This document shows positions 45,935-55,936 of a DNA stretch of 64,000 nt, in pieces. The stretch covers positions 1 through 64,000 of the forward strand of contig CANRFN010000017.1 of the NCBI GenBank assembly GCA_947629915.1, read 5' to 3'. This DNA comes from an uncultured Oscillospiraceae bacterium. Its GTDB lineage: Bacteria; Bacillota; Clostridia; Oscillospirales; Oscillospiraceae. How positions within the stretch are numbered: the first letter of the stretch is position 1; each line of letters begins with the position of its first letter. A program made the translations under genes and the position numbers. The notes under the pieces were generated by a model, which was not told where the DNA came from, did not search any database, and worked only from the letters and a program-made list of their open reading frames with translations.

Positions 45935-46399
45935 TCAGCCCTCCTTGCCGTCCTGCTTCTCCGGCAGGAAGGTGATAGACTGGATGGCGGAGATGGGGAT
46001 CAGTTTGGATACCGTCTCCTTCTTGGCCTTGTGGATCTCCACCTCGGCCCACATGCCGTCCAGGCTGCGGATCACGCAGTTGTCCATGTCCAGGAAGGCA
46101 TACTCTAACTCGTAGAAGTCCAGCTTAACTCTCCGGCCCACCGCCTGCCGGAGCAGGCGCGTGGCCGGTTCCGGGGGCGGGGGAGATGCGGTGTCCTCCG
46201 TGATGTCCTCCCGGAGGAGGTAGTCGCAAGAGACGCCGAGAATCCGGGCCATCCGGACGATTTTGTCCGTTTCAGGGTAGGATGTGTTAGACTCCCACCG
46301 GCTCACAGCCTGTCTCGAGACACCCAGTCTTTCTGCCAGCTGTTCCTGGGTGAGGTTTTGGGCCTTGCGGGCAGCCGCCAACTTCGATCCTATGTGCAT
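45935..46399 (-). CDS. XRE-family transcriptional regulator
   Basis: 154 residues. Helix-turn-helix at residues 5-60 (LAAARKAQNLTQEQLAERLG, VSRQAVSRWESNTSYPETDK). A Pro-rich linker and a C-terminal domain of about 70 residues (RVKLDFYELEYAFLDMDNCV and LIPISAIQSITFLP) follow, with the look of a small beta-barrel. AAGGAG is seven bases before ATG 46399. Probably controls itself and the small membrane protein downstream. Confidence 0.85.
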   Translation of the reverse strand: MHIGSKLAAARKAQNLTQEQLAERLGVSRQAVSRWESNTSYPETDKIVRMARILGVSCDYLLREDITEDTASPPPPEPATRLLRQAVGRRVKLDFYELEYAFLDMDNCVIRSLDGMWAEVEIHKAKKETVSKLIPISAIQSITFLPEKQDGKEG

Positions 46400-46630
46400 G
46401 AAACCACTCCTTGATCAGGGGCAATCCCCCCGTGTGCTGGGTTCATGGTACCATCTCGGCGGCGGTTTGCCCACCGTCTCTCCGTTTCGAAATGCAACTT
46501 TTCGGTTGCGTTTGCTGTTGCACAGGCCGAGAATCTGCAAGAATACCAAAAATGCGACAATCTTGCCCCCGGCGGACACGATAGCACGTCCGATTGGGAC
46601 GATCACCCGTTGGATCGCCCACCCACACCC

Positions 46631-47407
46631 CTACTTCCCGTGGTGTCCGATCCGGGCTGTGAGCTCAGTGAGGGTAACGGTATAGGCCTCCCGCTCGTAG
46701 GGGAGGATGGGCAGATCCTCGGGTACCTCCCATCCCTTGCGGGCAAAGAGCCGTTCAATCATGAGATCCAGGAACGCCGGGTTCTTTACGAGAAGGGGGC
46801 CTGTGAGGTGGGTGGCAAACACATTGCCCTGGACAAAGCCCTCCGCTCCGTGTTCCCCCTCATTGCCAAAGCCTAACGTTACTTTCTCAAAGAGCGGGGT
46901 ATCCACAGACTTGGTAACGGAGCACTTGTTCATGAAGCCCACCACGGGTCTCCCCAGCAGTTCGGTCTCCGCCACCACATCCACCGGATCCCGCTTGTCC
47001 GATTCCACGGAATAGTAGTCCGCAAGACCCAGGCACGGGGTGATATTGTCCTGGACGTCCACCACCGATCTGCCCAGCAGTTCCATGGCGGCGCCGGTGA
47101 AGAGCACCACGGCGCCGCCCTTGATGGCCTTCACAAAGGCGTCCTTGTGCGGGACCAGCCTGGCGGCCACCTCTTTCTGGGCCCGCTCGGTGCCGGCGCC
47201 CATATAGATAAAGTCCGCCCCGGTGAAGTCTGGGGTGTCATCAAAAGAGAGGGTGCGGAGGGACACTGCGATACCCATGGCCTCCAGGTGCCTTCTGAGA
47301 ATGGCGATGTTGGCATACTCCCCGTAGAGGGACATCACATCGGGGTAGAGGTGCAGCAGCTGCAGGGTGCGCACTCCGGTCTCCTGTGCTTTTTTCTCTT
47401 TGCTCAT
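46631..47407 (-). CDS. gatD: Lipid II isoglutaminyl synthase, glutaminase subunit
   Basis: 258 residues from ATG 47407 (AGGAGG nine bases upstream); the frame is open to 47617 but overlaps murT. It is a class I glutamine amidotransferase-like protein of the CobB/CobQ type. It has LLHLYPDVMSLYGEYANI, DFIYMGAGTERAQKEVA and the final HLTGPLLVKNP with the catalytic His. It hydrolyses glutamine and passes ammonia to MurT for amidation of D-glutamate in lipid II. The nucleophile is expected at the Gly-rich loop near VVLFTGAAMELLG, where the usual Cys is not obvious (FTGAAME); this should be compared with homologues. Confidence 0.88.
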   Translation of the reverse strand: MSKEKKAQETGVRTLQLLHLYPDVMSLYGEYANIAILRRHLEAMGIAVSLRTLSFDDTPDFTGADFIYMGAGTERAQKEVAARLVPHKDAFVKAIKGGAVVLFTGAAMELLGRSVVDVQDNITPCLGLADYYSVESDKRDPVDVVAETELLGRPVVGFMNKCSVTKSVDTPLFEKVTLGFGNEGEHGAEGFVQGNVFATHLTGPLLVKNPAFLDLMIERLFARKGWEVPEDLPILPYEREAYTVTLTELTARIGHHGK

Positions 47408-47421
47408 ATTCCGGCACCTCC

Positions 47422-48753
47422 TCAATCCCGCACCACATGGGCCAGCAGCTTGTCCCGATCGGAGAAGCAGGTGGCCACATAGAGGGGCAGATTTCCCTCC
47501 CGGCGGAGTTCCTCGGCTGCCTGGGCGATGTTCTCCCGCAGCACCAGCCTGTCCTCGGGCACATCGGTGTAATCCATGCGCATGGCGAGGTCGTTGACGT
47601 ACTTCCCGCAGAGCCACACCTTCTTTACCTGGGGCACCGCCAGCTGATTGAAGTCGATATCCCAGAGCCAGCTGGTCTCCCCGGTGAAGTACTTCCGGCT
47701 GATGGCGTCCACGATCAGCATCACCTCACAGGGGGCCTTCTGGGCGGCGATATAGCCCAGGTTGGTGTCGTAGGCAACGGAGTTCTCGTGCTTGGAGGTG
47801 AGCAATACGCCCTTTCGGCTGCCCAGGGTAAAGGACACCATCCGGCCGTTCTTTAGGATATAGCTATTAAGAGCCTGGGCGATGGTGGATTCAGGGACCC
47901 CGATCTCCGCACAGGCAGACCAGGCGGCCAGGATGTTATAGACGTTGTAGATGGACTTGAACGCCAGCTGAATGCTGGTCTTGCCGTTCACGGTGAGCAC
48001 GCCCTTGTCCAGGTCCAGCTCTGTGCCGGCATAGTTTGGCCTCATTCGGTGATAGCCGCAGGCGGTACACTGGTAATGGCCGATGTGGGCGTAGTGGTAG
48101 AGAGAGTAGGCCATGGGACCGAAGCAGACAGGGCAGCGCAGGCCATCATTGTATACACCGTGATGTTCTGTGGTACTGGTGGTGCTCTTCTCCAAGCCAA
48201 ACCAGCGGACCTTATCTTTGGAATGTCCCTGGGCAAATCGGGATACCAATGGATCGTCTGCATTCAATAGCAGGGTGGTCTCCGGGAACACGGCCTGCTG
48301 GATCGCCTGATACACCCACTCCTGGTGGCCGTTTCTGGTGAGCTGATCCCGGTAAAGGTTGGTGATCACAAAGTGGGTGGGATGGAACCACTTGAAGGTG
48401 TGCCGGGCATAGCGCTCATCGCTCTCCAAAAGCAGCACGTCCCCCTGGACCACGCCAGACAGGTTACAGTTTGTGAGCAGCAGGGTGGCGATGCCCTCGA
48501 TCTGGTTGGAGCCCTCTTTGTTCCACACCACTTTCTTGCCGCCCGCCTCCAATATGGATGCGATCATCTCCGTGGTGGACGTCTTGCCGTTGGACCCGGT
48601 AACCGCGATCACCGCGGCGGGCAGCTTCACCCGGGAGAGGACATCCGGGCACAGCTTCAGGGCGAGCTGTCCCGGCAAAGAGCTGCCCTTGCCGATCAAT
48701 CCTCCCACCCAGTGCAGGACTTTGCACAGCAGTATCGCAAGTATCAGTCTCAT
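47422..48753 (-). CDS. murT: Lipid II isoglutaminyl synthase, ATP-dependent subunit
   Basis: 443 residues. A Mur-ligase central domain has the P-loop [20 protein letters not shown] and [21 protein letters not shown] four-Cys zinc ribbon (RCPVCFGPM and [11 protein letters not shown]) interrupts the domain, as is characteristic of MurT. A C-terminal MurT-specific domain ([20 protein letters not shown]) follows. It activates the alpha-carboxyl of D-glutamate in lipid II for amidation with ammonia from GatD. It overlaps the mnmG stop by 4 bp and is 14 bp from gatD. Confidence 0.95.
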   Translation of the reverse strand: MRLILAILLCKVLHWVGGLIGKGSSLPGQLALKLCPDVLSRVKLPAAVIAVTGSNGKTSTTEMIASILEAGGKKVVWNKEGSNQIEGIATLLLTNCNLSGVVQGDVLLLESDERYARHTFKWFHPTHFVITNLYRDQLTRNGHQEWVYQAIQQAVFPETTLLLNADDPLVSRFAQGHSKDKVRWFGLEKSTTSTTEHHGVYNDGLRCPVCFGPMAYSLYHYAHIGHYQCTACGYHRMRPNYAGTELDLDKGVLTVNGKTSIQLAFKSIYNVYNILAAWSACAEIGVPESTIAQALNSYILKNGRMVSFTLGSRKGVLLTSKHENSVAYDTNLGYIAAQKAPCEVMLIVDAISRKYFTGETSWLWDIDFNQLAVPQVKKVWLCGKYVNDLAMRMDYTDVPEDRLVLRENIAQAAEELRREGNLPLYVATCFSDRDKLLAHVVRD

Positions 48754-50672
48754 AGGGTCTCACTCCCTCCGTCTTCTGTGGCCTCGGCTGCACTCCCCCT
48801 GTGCTTTTGGCTCTCCAGCCAGATCATCAGGGCGGACACATCTGCCGGGGACACGCCGGACACCCGTCCGGCCTGTCCCAAATTCAAGGGCTTGATCTGA
48901 TTCAGCTTCTGCCGGGCCTCCAGCCGCAGCCCCAGGATGGTGCTGTAGTCCAGGTCCGGGGGCAGGGGGCGCTTCTCCAGCCGGCGCATCTCCTCCACCT
49001 GGCGGTTCTGCCGGCGGATGTACCCCTCGTATTTCAGGGAGATCTCCACCTGCTCCCGGATCTCCCGGCTGAGGTCCGGCCGCTGGGGGTCGAAGGGAGC
49101 CAGGTCCTCATACCCGATGCCGGGCCTTCGCAGCAGATCTGCCAGCCGCGCCCCGTGGGGGCAGGGCGGCTGGTTACAGGTGGCCAAAAATGCGTCCAGT
49201 TCCGGGGTGGGCGGGGTGCCGGTGTGCTCCAGCCGGTTCAACTCTCTCTGTACGGCGGCATACTTGGCCTCCACCTCCGCCAGCCGCTCCGGCGGCACCA
49301 GTCCCACCCTGCAGCCGATGGCGGTGAGCCGCCCATCGGCGTTGTCGTGGCGGTGGATGAGGCGGTACTCGGTGCGGCTTGTCATGACACGGTAGGGCTC
49401 GTTGGTGCCCTTGGTTACGAGGTCGTCCACCAGCACGCCGATGTATCCGTCTCCCCGGGTGAGGATCATAGGGGGCTCACCCTTTTGCTTCAGGGCGGCG
49501 TTGATGCCGGCCACCAGTCCTTGTGCGGCGGCCTCCTCGTAGCCGGAGGAGCCGTTGAACTGTCCGGCGCCGTATAAGCCGGAGATCTTCTTGCACTCCA
49601 GGGTGGGGAGCAGCTCCGTGGGGTCCACGCAGTCGTACTCGATGGCATAGGCGGCGCGGGTCATCTCGGCGTGCTCCAGCCCCGGGATGGTGTGCAGCAT
49701 CTCCAGCTGGACCTCCTCCGGCAGGGAAGAGGAGAAGCCCTGCAGATAGAGCTCCTCGGTGTTGGTGCCCATGGGCTCCAGAAACAGCTGATGCCGGGGC
49801 TTCTCGGAAAACCGGACCACCTTGTCCTCAATGGAGGGGCAGTATCTGGGCCCCACGCCCTCGATCACGCCGGAAAACAGGGGGGACCGGTGCAGGTTGT
49901 TTCGGATCACCTCATGGGTCCGCTCGTTGGTGTAGGTGAGCCAGCAGATGGCCCGATTGTCCGGGACCTCCGCCGTGGAATAGGAAAAGGGCACGGGATC
50001 CGCATCGCCCTCCTGGGGTTCCATCTTGGAGAAGTCCACACTCCTCCGGTGGATGCGGGGCGGGGTGCCGGTCTTGAACCGTCTCAGGCTCAGTCCCAGC
50101 TTCCGCAGGCTGTCTGTGAGGGGCAGGGCGGCCATCATGCCGTCCGGGCCGGAGGTGCGGGTGTTCTCTCCCACGATGGTGCGGCCGCCTAAGTAAGTAC
50201 CGGTGGCCACGATCACGGCCTGGGCGGTGTAGATGCCCCCGTTGGCGGTGAGCACGCCGGTAACGGCACTGTCCTCCGTGAGGATCTCGATCACCTCGGC
50301 CTGGCGGACCCACAGGTTCTCCTGCAGCTCCAGGGTGTGCTTCATCACTTCCTGGTACCGGCGGCGGTCTGCCTGGGCGCGGAGGGACCACACGGCAGGG
50401 CCCTTGCCGCGGTTCAGCATCCGGTATTGGATGCACGCCCGGTCCGCCGCCTTGCCCATCTCACCGCCCAGGGCATCAATCTCCCGCACCAGCTGTCCCT
50501 TGCCGGTGCCCCCGATGGCGGGATTGCAGGGCATGTTGCCCACGGCATCCAGGTTCACCGTGAAACAGATGGTTTTCCGGCCCAGACGGGCGGCAGCCAG
50601 TGCGGCCTCAATGCCCGCATGGCCGGCGCCGATCACCGCGATATCAAAATGTCCCGCATCAAAGACGTTCAT
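48750..50672 (-). CDS. mnmG: tRNA uridine-5-carboxymethylaminomethyl modification enzyme MnmG
   Basis: 640 residues, FAD-binding. It has [59 protein letters not shown] and, near the C-terminus, [14 protein letters not shown]. These are the GidA/MnmG signatures. With MnmE it modifies U34 of several tRNAs. Here it is coupled to murT rather than to mnmE or rsmG. AGAGGG precedes ATG 50672 by five bases. Confidence 0.97.
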   Translation of the reverse strand: MNVFDAGHFDIAVIGAGHAGIEAALAAARLGRKTICFTVNLDAVGNMPCNPAIGGTGKGQLVREIDALGGEMGKAADRACIQYRMLNRGKGPAVWSLRAQADRRRYQEVMKHTLELQENLWVRQAEVIEILTEDSAVTGVLTANGGIYTAQAVIVATGTYLGGRTIVGENTRTSGPDGMMAALPLTDSLRKLGLSLRRFKTGTPPRIHRRSVDFSKMEPQEGDADPVPFSYSTAEVPDNRAICWLTYTNERTHEVIRNNLHRSPLFSGVIEGVGPRYCPSIEDKVVRFSEKPRHQLFLEPMGTNTEELYLQGFSSSLPEEVQLEMLHTIPGLEHAEMTRAAYAIEYDCVDPTELLPTLECKKISGLYGAGQFNGSSGYEEAAAQGLVAGINAALKQKGEPPMILTRGDGYIGVLVDDLVTKGTNEPYRVMTSRTEYRLIHRHDNADGRLTAIGCRVGLVPPERLAEVEAKYAAVQRELNRLEHTGTPPTPELDAFLATCNQPPCPHGARLADLLRRPGIGYEDLAPFDPQRPDLSREIREQVEISLKYEGYIRRQNRQVEEMRRLEKRPLPPDLDYSTILGLRLEARQKLNQIKPLNLGQAGRVSGVSPADVSALMIWLESQKHRGSAAEATEDGGSETL

Positions 50673-51312
50673 GGGGATCCCTCTGTTTTGCTAGAGTATG
50701 GATACAACCGCAGAAACTGCGGTTGTGGGAAAGGGCAGGGCGGTGGATACCGCCCCTGCCCGCGGGATGCGCTCTCCCGGGCTGGTGTGCCTCGCGGGGG
50801 ATCGCATCCCATCGGATTGTCTGTACTTTCTTGTACTTGTTGTTGCGCCTCTTCGCGGTTTTCCGCTCTGATCCGCTCTTTCGGCTTCATTGCCCCGGCC
50901 GTGGGACGCTCCGGACCTCAGCCGATTGATCCCGAAGTTCCCGCTATCCCGTTCGCACCATTGGGGCGATCCTTCGTGTCACTGTGCGTACCATTGTGGG
51001 GACCCACCTATTGCCATGGCACACCGCATCGCCGCACCAGCCCATTGAAAGCCTCTGCCGGGCCGCAGGATTCACAGACCGGCCTGGACGAGGGAAAGAC
51101 ATGGCGAACATACCGTGCCCTTCTATGGGTCGCACGGCCGGGATACGGCCTGTCCTCTGGCCTGGGTGCACCGGGGGACACCGCCCGGGCCCCGCATCCT
51201 TTGCAGTTTCTCTGCGCACGCCCGCTGTGCGGGCGTGCGCAGAGCTGATGGCATTCCGTGTGTTCGATGCACTGCGTGTGTTGGATGAGCGCACTCTCTC
51301 CACACCCCGTCC
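50673..51312. other. 640-bp GC-rich intergenic region with three strong hairpins
   Basis: No gene is supported. Hairpins: 50703-50725 (ACAACCGCAG/CTGCGGTTGT, AAA loop) just upstream of mnmG; 50734-50762 (GGGCAGGGCGG/CCGCCCCTGCCC); 51210-51244 (16-bp perfect stem CTCTGCGCACGCCCGC with TGT loop) downstream of the metallophosphoesterase. None has a clear U-tract. The last may terminate or stabilise the helicase-phosphoesterase transcript. Confidence 0.5.
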
Positions 51313-52209
51313 TCAGCCCTTGGCGTGGAGGGTAACCACACACACCTCCGGGCGGTTGAAGATGCGGAAGCCCTTGATCGGCACGGTGTTGTTGCCGAGA
51401 CCCCGGGAGGAGAAGAGGGTGCTGCTGCCGTAGGTGTAGAAGCCGGCGGTATAGGTGGGGAAGAGCTCCATGCTGGTGCCGATGAGGCCATCGGTGCCGG
51501 GCAGCCGGACAATGCCCCCGTGGGCGTGTCCGGAGAAGATCAGATCGTAGCCGGCGGCGGCGTACTGCTCGAAGTGGTCGCTGCGGTGGGCCAGGAGGAT
51601 GGTGAAGGCATCGCCATATTGATTGCGGATGTCCTTGGCCAGGGTCTCCGGGGTCTTCTGGTCTGCGTAGCCGTTGGGGTCGTCCACACCGGCCAGGACG
51701 ATAGTATCTTCTCCCCGCTGGAGGAGGTCCGCCTCGTTAGACAGCACCCGGATGCCGTACTCCTCATACAGCGCCTTCAGCTGCTTTACCGTACCGCTGT
51801 GCAGGCCCCACTCGTGGTTGCCCGTGACGTAGTACGTGGGGGCAATGGCCATGAGGCCCTTGGCCAAGGGCCTCATGGCCTCCAGCTGTGTGGTCTGGTC
51901 TATCATATCGCCGGTGAGAAAGATGAGGTCCGGCTCCGCTTCCGCCACCCGGAGCAATAAGTCCCGGCTGTTCTCCCCGTACTCGTGGCCGTGCAGGTCT
52001 GAGAGGTGCACGATGCGAAAGCCATCAAAAGAAGAGGGGAGTCTGTCCAACGTGGTCTCGGCATAGGTGGTCTCCAGCCCCCAGCACTGCCACTGGAACC
52101 AGAACCAGCCTCCGATGATCAAGAGAACCAGAATCAACAGCACGGTGGGAAGCCTGCCTCTCTTTCTCCGCCTCCTCCGCCGCTGGGGCGGGGGACTATT
52201 CGTCATCAT
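51313..52209 (-). CDS. Membrane-anchored metallophosphoesterase
   Basis: About 298 residues. An Arg-rich N-terminus and one membrane helix ([20 protein letters not shown]) precede a calcineurin-like domain with [57 protein letters not shown] and [14 protein letters not shown]. These are all five metal-binding motifs. It resembles the YkuE/YaeI group of phosphodiesterases acting on membrane or wall substrates. The start lies inside the helicase 3' end (about 14-bp overlap), so the two are co-translated. Confidence 0.9.
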   Translation of the reverse strand: MMTNSPPPQRRRRRRKRGRLPTVLLILVLLIIGGWFWFQWQCWGLETTYAETTLDRLPSSFDGFRIVHLSDLHGHEYGENSRDLLLRVAEAEPDLIFLTGDMIDQTTQLEAMRPLAKGLMAIAPTYYVTGNHEWGLHSGTVKQLKALYEEYGIRVLSNEADLLQRGEDTIVLAGVDDPNGYADQKTPETLAKDIRNQYGDAFTILLAHRSDHFEQYAAAGYDLIFSGHAHGGIVRLPGTDGLIGTSMELFPTYTAGFYTYGSSTLFSSRGLGNNTVPIKGFRIFNRPEVCVVTLHAKG

Positions 52210-54760
52210 GGTCCACAACGACGTAGTACGGCTTCATGCCGCTGGGCGCCGTCTTTGCGGTGTTGTCCGGCCTCCGCACCCGGGGCGGTCTTCTCCGGGG
52301 TCTCTTGGCGCCGCCATTGCCGTTGCCGCCGTTCTCCTCCGCTGGGGCGGGGGCGACAGTGGGGACAGCTGCAGCTGCCTCCGCGTGACTGTCCTGGGGT
52401 GCCTGGCCAGGTTGTGCCCCTTGAGCCGGTTGTGCCCCCTGGCCTTTCTGTCCCCGGCTCTGCTGCCGCTGTCTCTGGGGCTGCCGGCTTCCCTTGGGCT
52501 GCTGGGGCTTTTGGGGCTGCTCGGCGCTCTGTTGGGGCTGCTCCTGGACCTGATTCGGCTGGCTCTGTGCCGGCTGGGGCTTGCCGCCGTTCTTGGCGGG
52601 CTTCCCGCTATTGGGCTGCTGCTTGCCGCTGTTGTTCTGGCCCTTGCCGCCGTTCTGCTGCCTGCCGTTGGGCTGCTGTTTGCCATTGGCGCTCTGCTTG
52701 GCGGCGGGCTGTGTATTCCCCTGGGGCTGCTTCTGGGCGGCCTGGGTGCTGGGCTGGGCAGACTGGGGCTGCGGTTTGCCATTGGCCTGGGACTTGCCGC
52801 CGTTGGCCTGGGGCTTCCCGGTCTGCTGGGGCTTGGTCTCCGGCTTCTGGCCCTTGTTGCCGCCCTTGCCGTCCTTGGGCTTGTCTGCGGCCTTCTCCTG
52901 GGGCTTGCCTGCGTCCTTGCCGGACCCCTTCTTCTCGGTCTTCTGGGCGCCCTGTTTTTTCTTCTTGGGGTCCTCGGGGAACTCGCCCATCTCGGTGCGG
53001 CGGATGCGCTCCCGCCAGCTCTCCGCGCTGCGGGCAGAGAGCAGCCGGGCCGTGGCATCGATCACGGTGTCGAAGTCCAGGGGGCTGGGCTTGACAAACT
53101 CAGAGCGGGCCACGGACGGGTTCTCCGGCAGGGTGTCCTCCAGCCGTCCCTGGCGCATATTGGCTGTGAGGGGATGATCGGTGCGGATCCGGGGAGACCA
53201 CTGCTCATCGTCCGGCTCCTCGCTCTTCCCCGTCAATCGCGGCGCGGAGAGAGATTTGCTCTCCTCGCCGGTGAGACCGCCTGAACGGGCATCGCGCTTC
53301 TCCAGGGCGATTTCCTGCGGTCTATCTTCCATCGGTTCCACGTACTTCTCCTCCACGGACTGCTGTCCTTTGGATTTCTTCCCTTTGGCCGGGGTTTGGG
53401 CGGCCTCCTGGGGTGCTGGCTTTGTAGGAGGTGCCAGCTGCGCTTTGGATGCTTCCGGCTGTCCTGCTGCAGCCTTTTTTCCTTTGGGTTGCTCCTGCTG
53501 CGGGGGATTCGCCTTTTTCTCCTCCTGTTCCCGCTTTTTCTGCTCCGCCTTCTTCTCCCGGGCTGCCCGGCGGGCCTCCTCGTCCTCTTCGTTCACCGGC
53601 CTGCCGTTCTTGTCCCGCTTGGGGGGCTCGGTGTTCTGCATGGGGTACGGGTGGTCCTTCACCACGGGGATGGGCTTACCCAGCAGCTTCTCGATGGCCT
53701 TCAGCTCCTCCATCTCATCGAACTGACAGAAGGAGAGGGCGATGCCCTCGTGTCCGGCCCGGCCCGTGCGGCCGATGCGGTGGACGTAGGTCTCCGGGAC
53801 ATCGGGCAGGTTGTAGTTCACGACACAGGGCATCTCCTCGATGTCGATGCCCCGGGCGGCGATGTCCGTGGCCACCAGCACCCGGACTCTGCCCGCCTTG
53901 AAGTCCCCCAGGGCCTGCACCCGGGCGGTCTGGCTCTTGTTCCCGTGGATGGCGGCGGCGGAGATGCCCCGCTTCTGCATGTCCTGGGCGATGCGGTTGG
54001 CCCCGTGCTTGGTGCGGGAGAATACCAGGGCAGACGGGATCTGCATCTCCTCCAGCAGCGTGGCCAAGAGGGCGCTCTTGTTGGCCTTATCCACGTAGTA
54101 CAGGGACTGGCGGATCACCTCCACCGGGCTGGAGATGGGATCCACCGCCACCCGGACGTAGTCCTTCAGCAGTCCGTTTACCAGCCCCATCACCTCCGGG
54201 GGCATGGTAGCGGAAAAGAGCATGGTCTGCTTCTTCTCCGGCAGCAGCTTCAGGATGCGCTTCACATCGTGGATGAAGCCCATGTCCAGCATCCGGTCCG
54301 CCTCGTCCAGCACAAAGATCTCGATCTGGCTCAGGTCCAGCAGCCCCTGTCCGTGCAGGTCTAAGAGCCGGCCCGGGGTGGCCACCAGGATGTCCAACCC
54401 CGCCTGAATGGCATCGACCTGGGGCTGCTGGCCCACCCCGCCGAAGATCACCGTGTGGCGCAGCGGCAGGTTGCAGCCATAGGCGGTAAAGGAGTCCCCG
54501 ATCTGGATGGCCAGCTCCCGGGTGGGGGTGAGGATCAGGGCGCGGATGCCGTCTCGGCGTCCTCTCCCATCCAGGCGCTGGAGGATGGGGGTTGCAAAGG
54601 CACAGGTCTTGCCCGTGCCGGTCTGAGCACATCCCAGCACATCCCGTCCCGCCAGCGCCGGGGGGATGGCTTGGGTCTGAATGGGTGTTGGTTCGGTGTA
54701 TCCTGCCACGGTTAGAGCGCGGAGGATGGGCGCGTTGAGCCCCAGCTCTCGGAAATTCAT
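52196..54760 (-). CDS. DEAD-box RNA helicase with long disordered Q/P/N/K-rich tail
   Basis: 854 residues. The helicase core (1-370) has the Q motif [59 protein letters not shown] and [15 protein letters not shown]. It is followed by about 480 residues of low complexity, first Lys/Glu-rich, then [24 protein letters not shown] sequence and an Arg/Pro-rich end. The core is CshA/DeaD-like; such tails bind RNA and can drive condensates, and help in cold or ribosome assembly. The tail is about as long as the core, unusually large. A strong promoter lies upstream. Confidence 0.93.
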   Translation of the reverse strand: MNFRELGLNAPILRALTVAGYTEPTPIQTQAIPPALAGRDVLGCAQTGTGKTCAFATPILQRLDGRGRRDGIRALILTPTRELAIQIGDSFTAYGCNLPLRHTVIFGGVGQQPQVDAIQAGLDILVATPGRLLDLHGQGLLDLSQIEIFVLDEADRMLDMGFIHDVKRILKLLPEKKQTMLFSATMPPEVMGLVNGLLKDYVRVAVDPISSPVEVIRQSLYYVDKANKSALLATLLEEMQIPSALVFSRTKHGANRIAQDMQKRGISAAAIHGNKSQTARVQALGDFKAGRVRVLVATDIAARGIDIEEMPCVVNYNLPDVPETYVHRIGRTGRAGHEGIALSFCQFDEMEELKAIEKLLGKPIPVVKDHPYPMQNTEPPKRDKNGRPVNEEDEEARRAAREKKAEQKKREQEEKKANPPQQEQPKGKKAAAGQPEASKAQLAPPTKPAPQEAAQTPAKGKKSKGQQSVEEKYVEPMEDRPQEIALEKRDARSGGLTGEESKSLSAPRLTGKSEEPDDEQWSPRIRTDHPLTANMRQGRLEDTLPENPSVARSEFVKPSPLDFDTVIDATARLLSARSAESWRERIRRTEMGEFPEDPKKKKQGAQKTEKKGSGKDAGKPQEKAADKPKDGKGGNKGQKPETKPQQTGKPQANGGKSQANGKPQPQSAQPSTQAAQKQPQGNTQPAAKQSANGKQQPNGRQQNGGKGQNNSGKQQPNSGKPAKNGGKPQPAQSQPNQVQEQPQQSAEQPQKPQQPKGSRQPQRQRQQSRGQKGQGAQPAQGAQPGQAPQDSHAEAAAAVPTVAPAPAEENGGNGNGGAKRPRRRPPRVRRPDNTAKTAPSGMKPYYVVVDHDDE

Positions 54761-54877
54761 GCCTTACAATCCTTTATCTGATCTGCCCGGGCCGTAATTG
54801 GCCCGGGCGGGAACTGTTCTTGTGGTGCGGATATTCCGCCGCGGCCCTGTTCCCTGGGGCCGCTAGACAACCACTGC

Positions 54878-54906
54878 ATTATAGCAGACCATTTTCTCCC
54901 TGACAA
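54878..54906 (-). promoter_or_regulatory. Strong sigma-A promoter of the helicase gene
   Basis: On the minus strand TTGTCA (54901-54906), a 17-base spacer, then a perfect TATAAT (54878-54883). The start would be near 54871, leaving a leader of about 110 bases. The leader contains two GC-rich hairpins (GGCCCC...GGGCC and GCCCGGGCC/GGCCCGGGC), which could make translation temperature- or RNA-structure-dependent. Confidence 0.8.
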
Positions 54907-55538
54907 GACGGAAACCCTGGGTGAAACCGCCGGTTTCGGAGGGTTTTTGCCGCCTTTTTGGAGAAGACTTGCCCATTGCCGGGAATTCCGCTTGGATGCC
55001 GGATTTCTGCACCCCCGGCTTCTCCCAGATGGTGGGATTCCATTGGGGGTCTGGTGCCTCCACAGCCCTATCCGGTCTCACGGGATTGCCGGGGACCGTA
55101 CTTGGTGCGTGCTGTTTTCCAGCACGGCACCATGGATTGATTCTTCCCCCGGGGGATGGGGATGCCGTGGGGTGCCGGTGCAGATGGTGGGCAGGGGAAA
55201 CAAGGATCAGTGCCCCACACGCCCTTCTTTTCCCTTCAGTCTATTGCCGGCACAGGGCTGATCTGGCAGCCCGTAGATGGGGCGGTGCACACAGTCCCCA
55301 GGACGATACCAGAGAGTGGGATTCTGGCTGGTGGGATTCCGGCGGGGAGGGGAGTACTGTATCTCGTCTGTCTGGATAGAAGACCGGTGTACGGCGTCTT
55401 GCGGGGGTGCGGGCACCCTGGGACCTGGTATGTGGCCTTTTCCCTCATATGCCTGGCCGCCTCTGTCCGCAAGTGGATTTCGTGGGCTAGGATGGGGCTC
55501 TCTCCTGCGCCCTCTCCTCTGGCTGGTGCAGTCCAAAA

Positions 55539-55574
55539 GGCGAGCCGTGCTCCCGTGTGGGAGTGCGGCTCGCC
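55539..55574 (-). terminator. GGCGAGCC-type hairpin, terminator-like on the minus strand
   Basis: GGCGAGCCGTGCTCCC pairs with GGGAGTGCGGCTCGCC (14 of 16). On the minus strand it is followed by TTTTGG. It has the same stem ends as the terminator at 55839, suggesting duplication. Confidence 0.5.
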
Positions 55575-55832
55575 TTGCTGCAGTTCCATGGACCTCCCGG
55601 CTGTTAGGACATCCGGGGAGGCCTGTGTGGAGGGGATTCCACATAGAGAGAAGTACCGGGCACCTGCCTCTGTATTCCGTCCACGTCTTTGCTTCCGCGT
55701 CTTCACTTCCACGTCCTTGTCTCCCAGTCCTTGTTGACGGTGCCCTCCGAGGTGCCGTCTCAGAAGCCCTGGCTCCCGAGTCTGCTGATCCTCGAATGGG
55801 CACGGTCCTTGTTATACCACGGTCCGGGCGCG

Positions 55833-55880
55833 AAAAAAGGCGAGCCGTGTTTCCGCTCTCGGAAACCGGCTCGCCTTTTT
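55833..55880. terminator. Bidirectional terminator after the SLH gene
   Basis: GGCGAGCCG and GTTTCCG pair with CGGAAAC and CGGCTCGCC around a CTCT loop. The hairpin (55839-55875) has TTTTT on the plus strand and TTTTTT on the minus strand. It lies about 60 bp beyond the SLH stop at 55937. Confidence 0.85.
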
Positions 55881-55936
55881 CAGATTGCACAGTTGCGAAC
55901 AGGTGGGATTGGGTTTTCGCTAGGGGAAGATTCGTC

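Larger units (their letters stand above)
54761..55936. other. 1.18-kb intergenic region between SLH gene and helicase gene
   Basis: The 110-base helicase leader and its promoter occupy the right-hand side of the helicase start. The rest, about 54910-55830, shows no supported gene: frames in it run on both strands without ribosome sites or recognisable domains. Two related GGCGAGCC hairpins lie at 55539-55574 and 55839-55875. Confidence 0.5.

Noticed and set aside
46415..46606. 63-codon minus-strand frame with a hydrophobic stretch between gatD and the XRE gene
   Set aside because: No ribosome site, overlaps other open frames of equal length, and no recognisable family; left out as unsupported.
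47408..47617. N-terminal extension of GatD to 328 residues
   Set aside because: Overlaps murT and is Arg/Gly-rich; ATG 47407 has AGGAGG at proper spacing.
50673..51312. tRNA or structured RNA gene in the gap before mnmG
   Set aside because: Hairpins are present but no cloverleaf, T-loop GGTTCGAATC-like motif or CCA end could be found.
52006..54364. Several long plus-strand frames opposite the helicase
   Set aside because: Shadows of the low-complexity GC-rich helicase tail and core.
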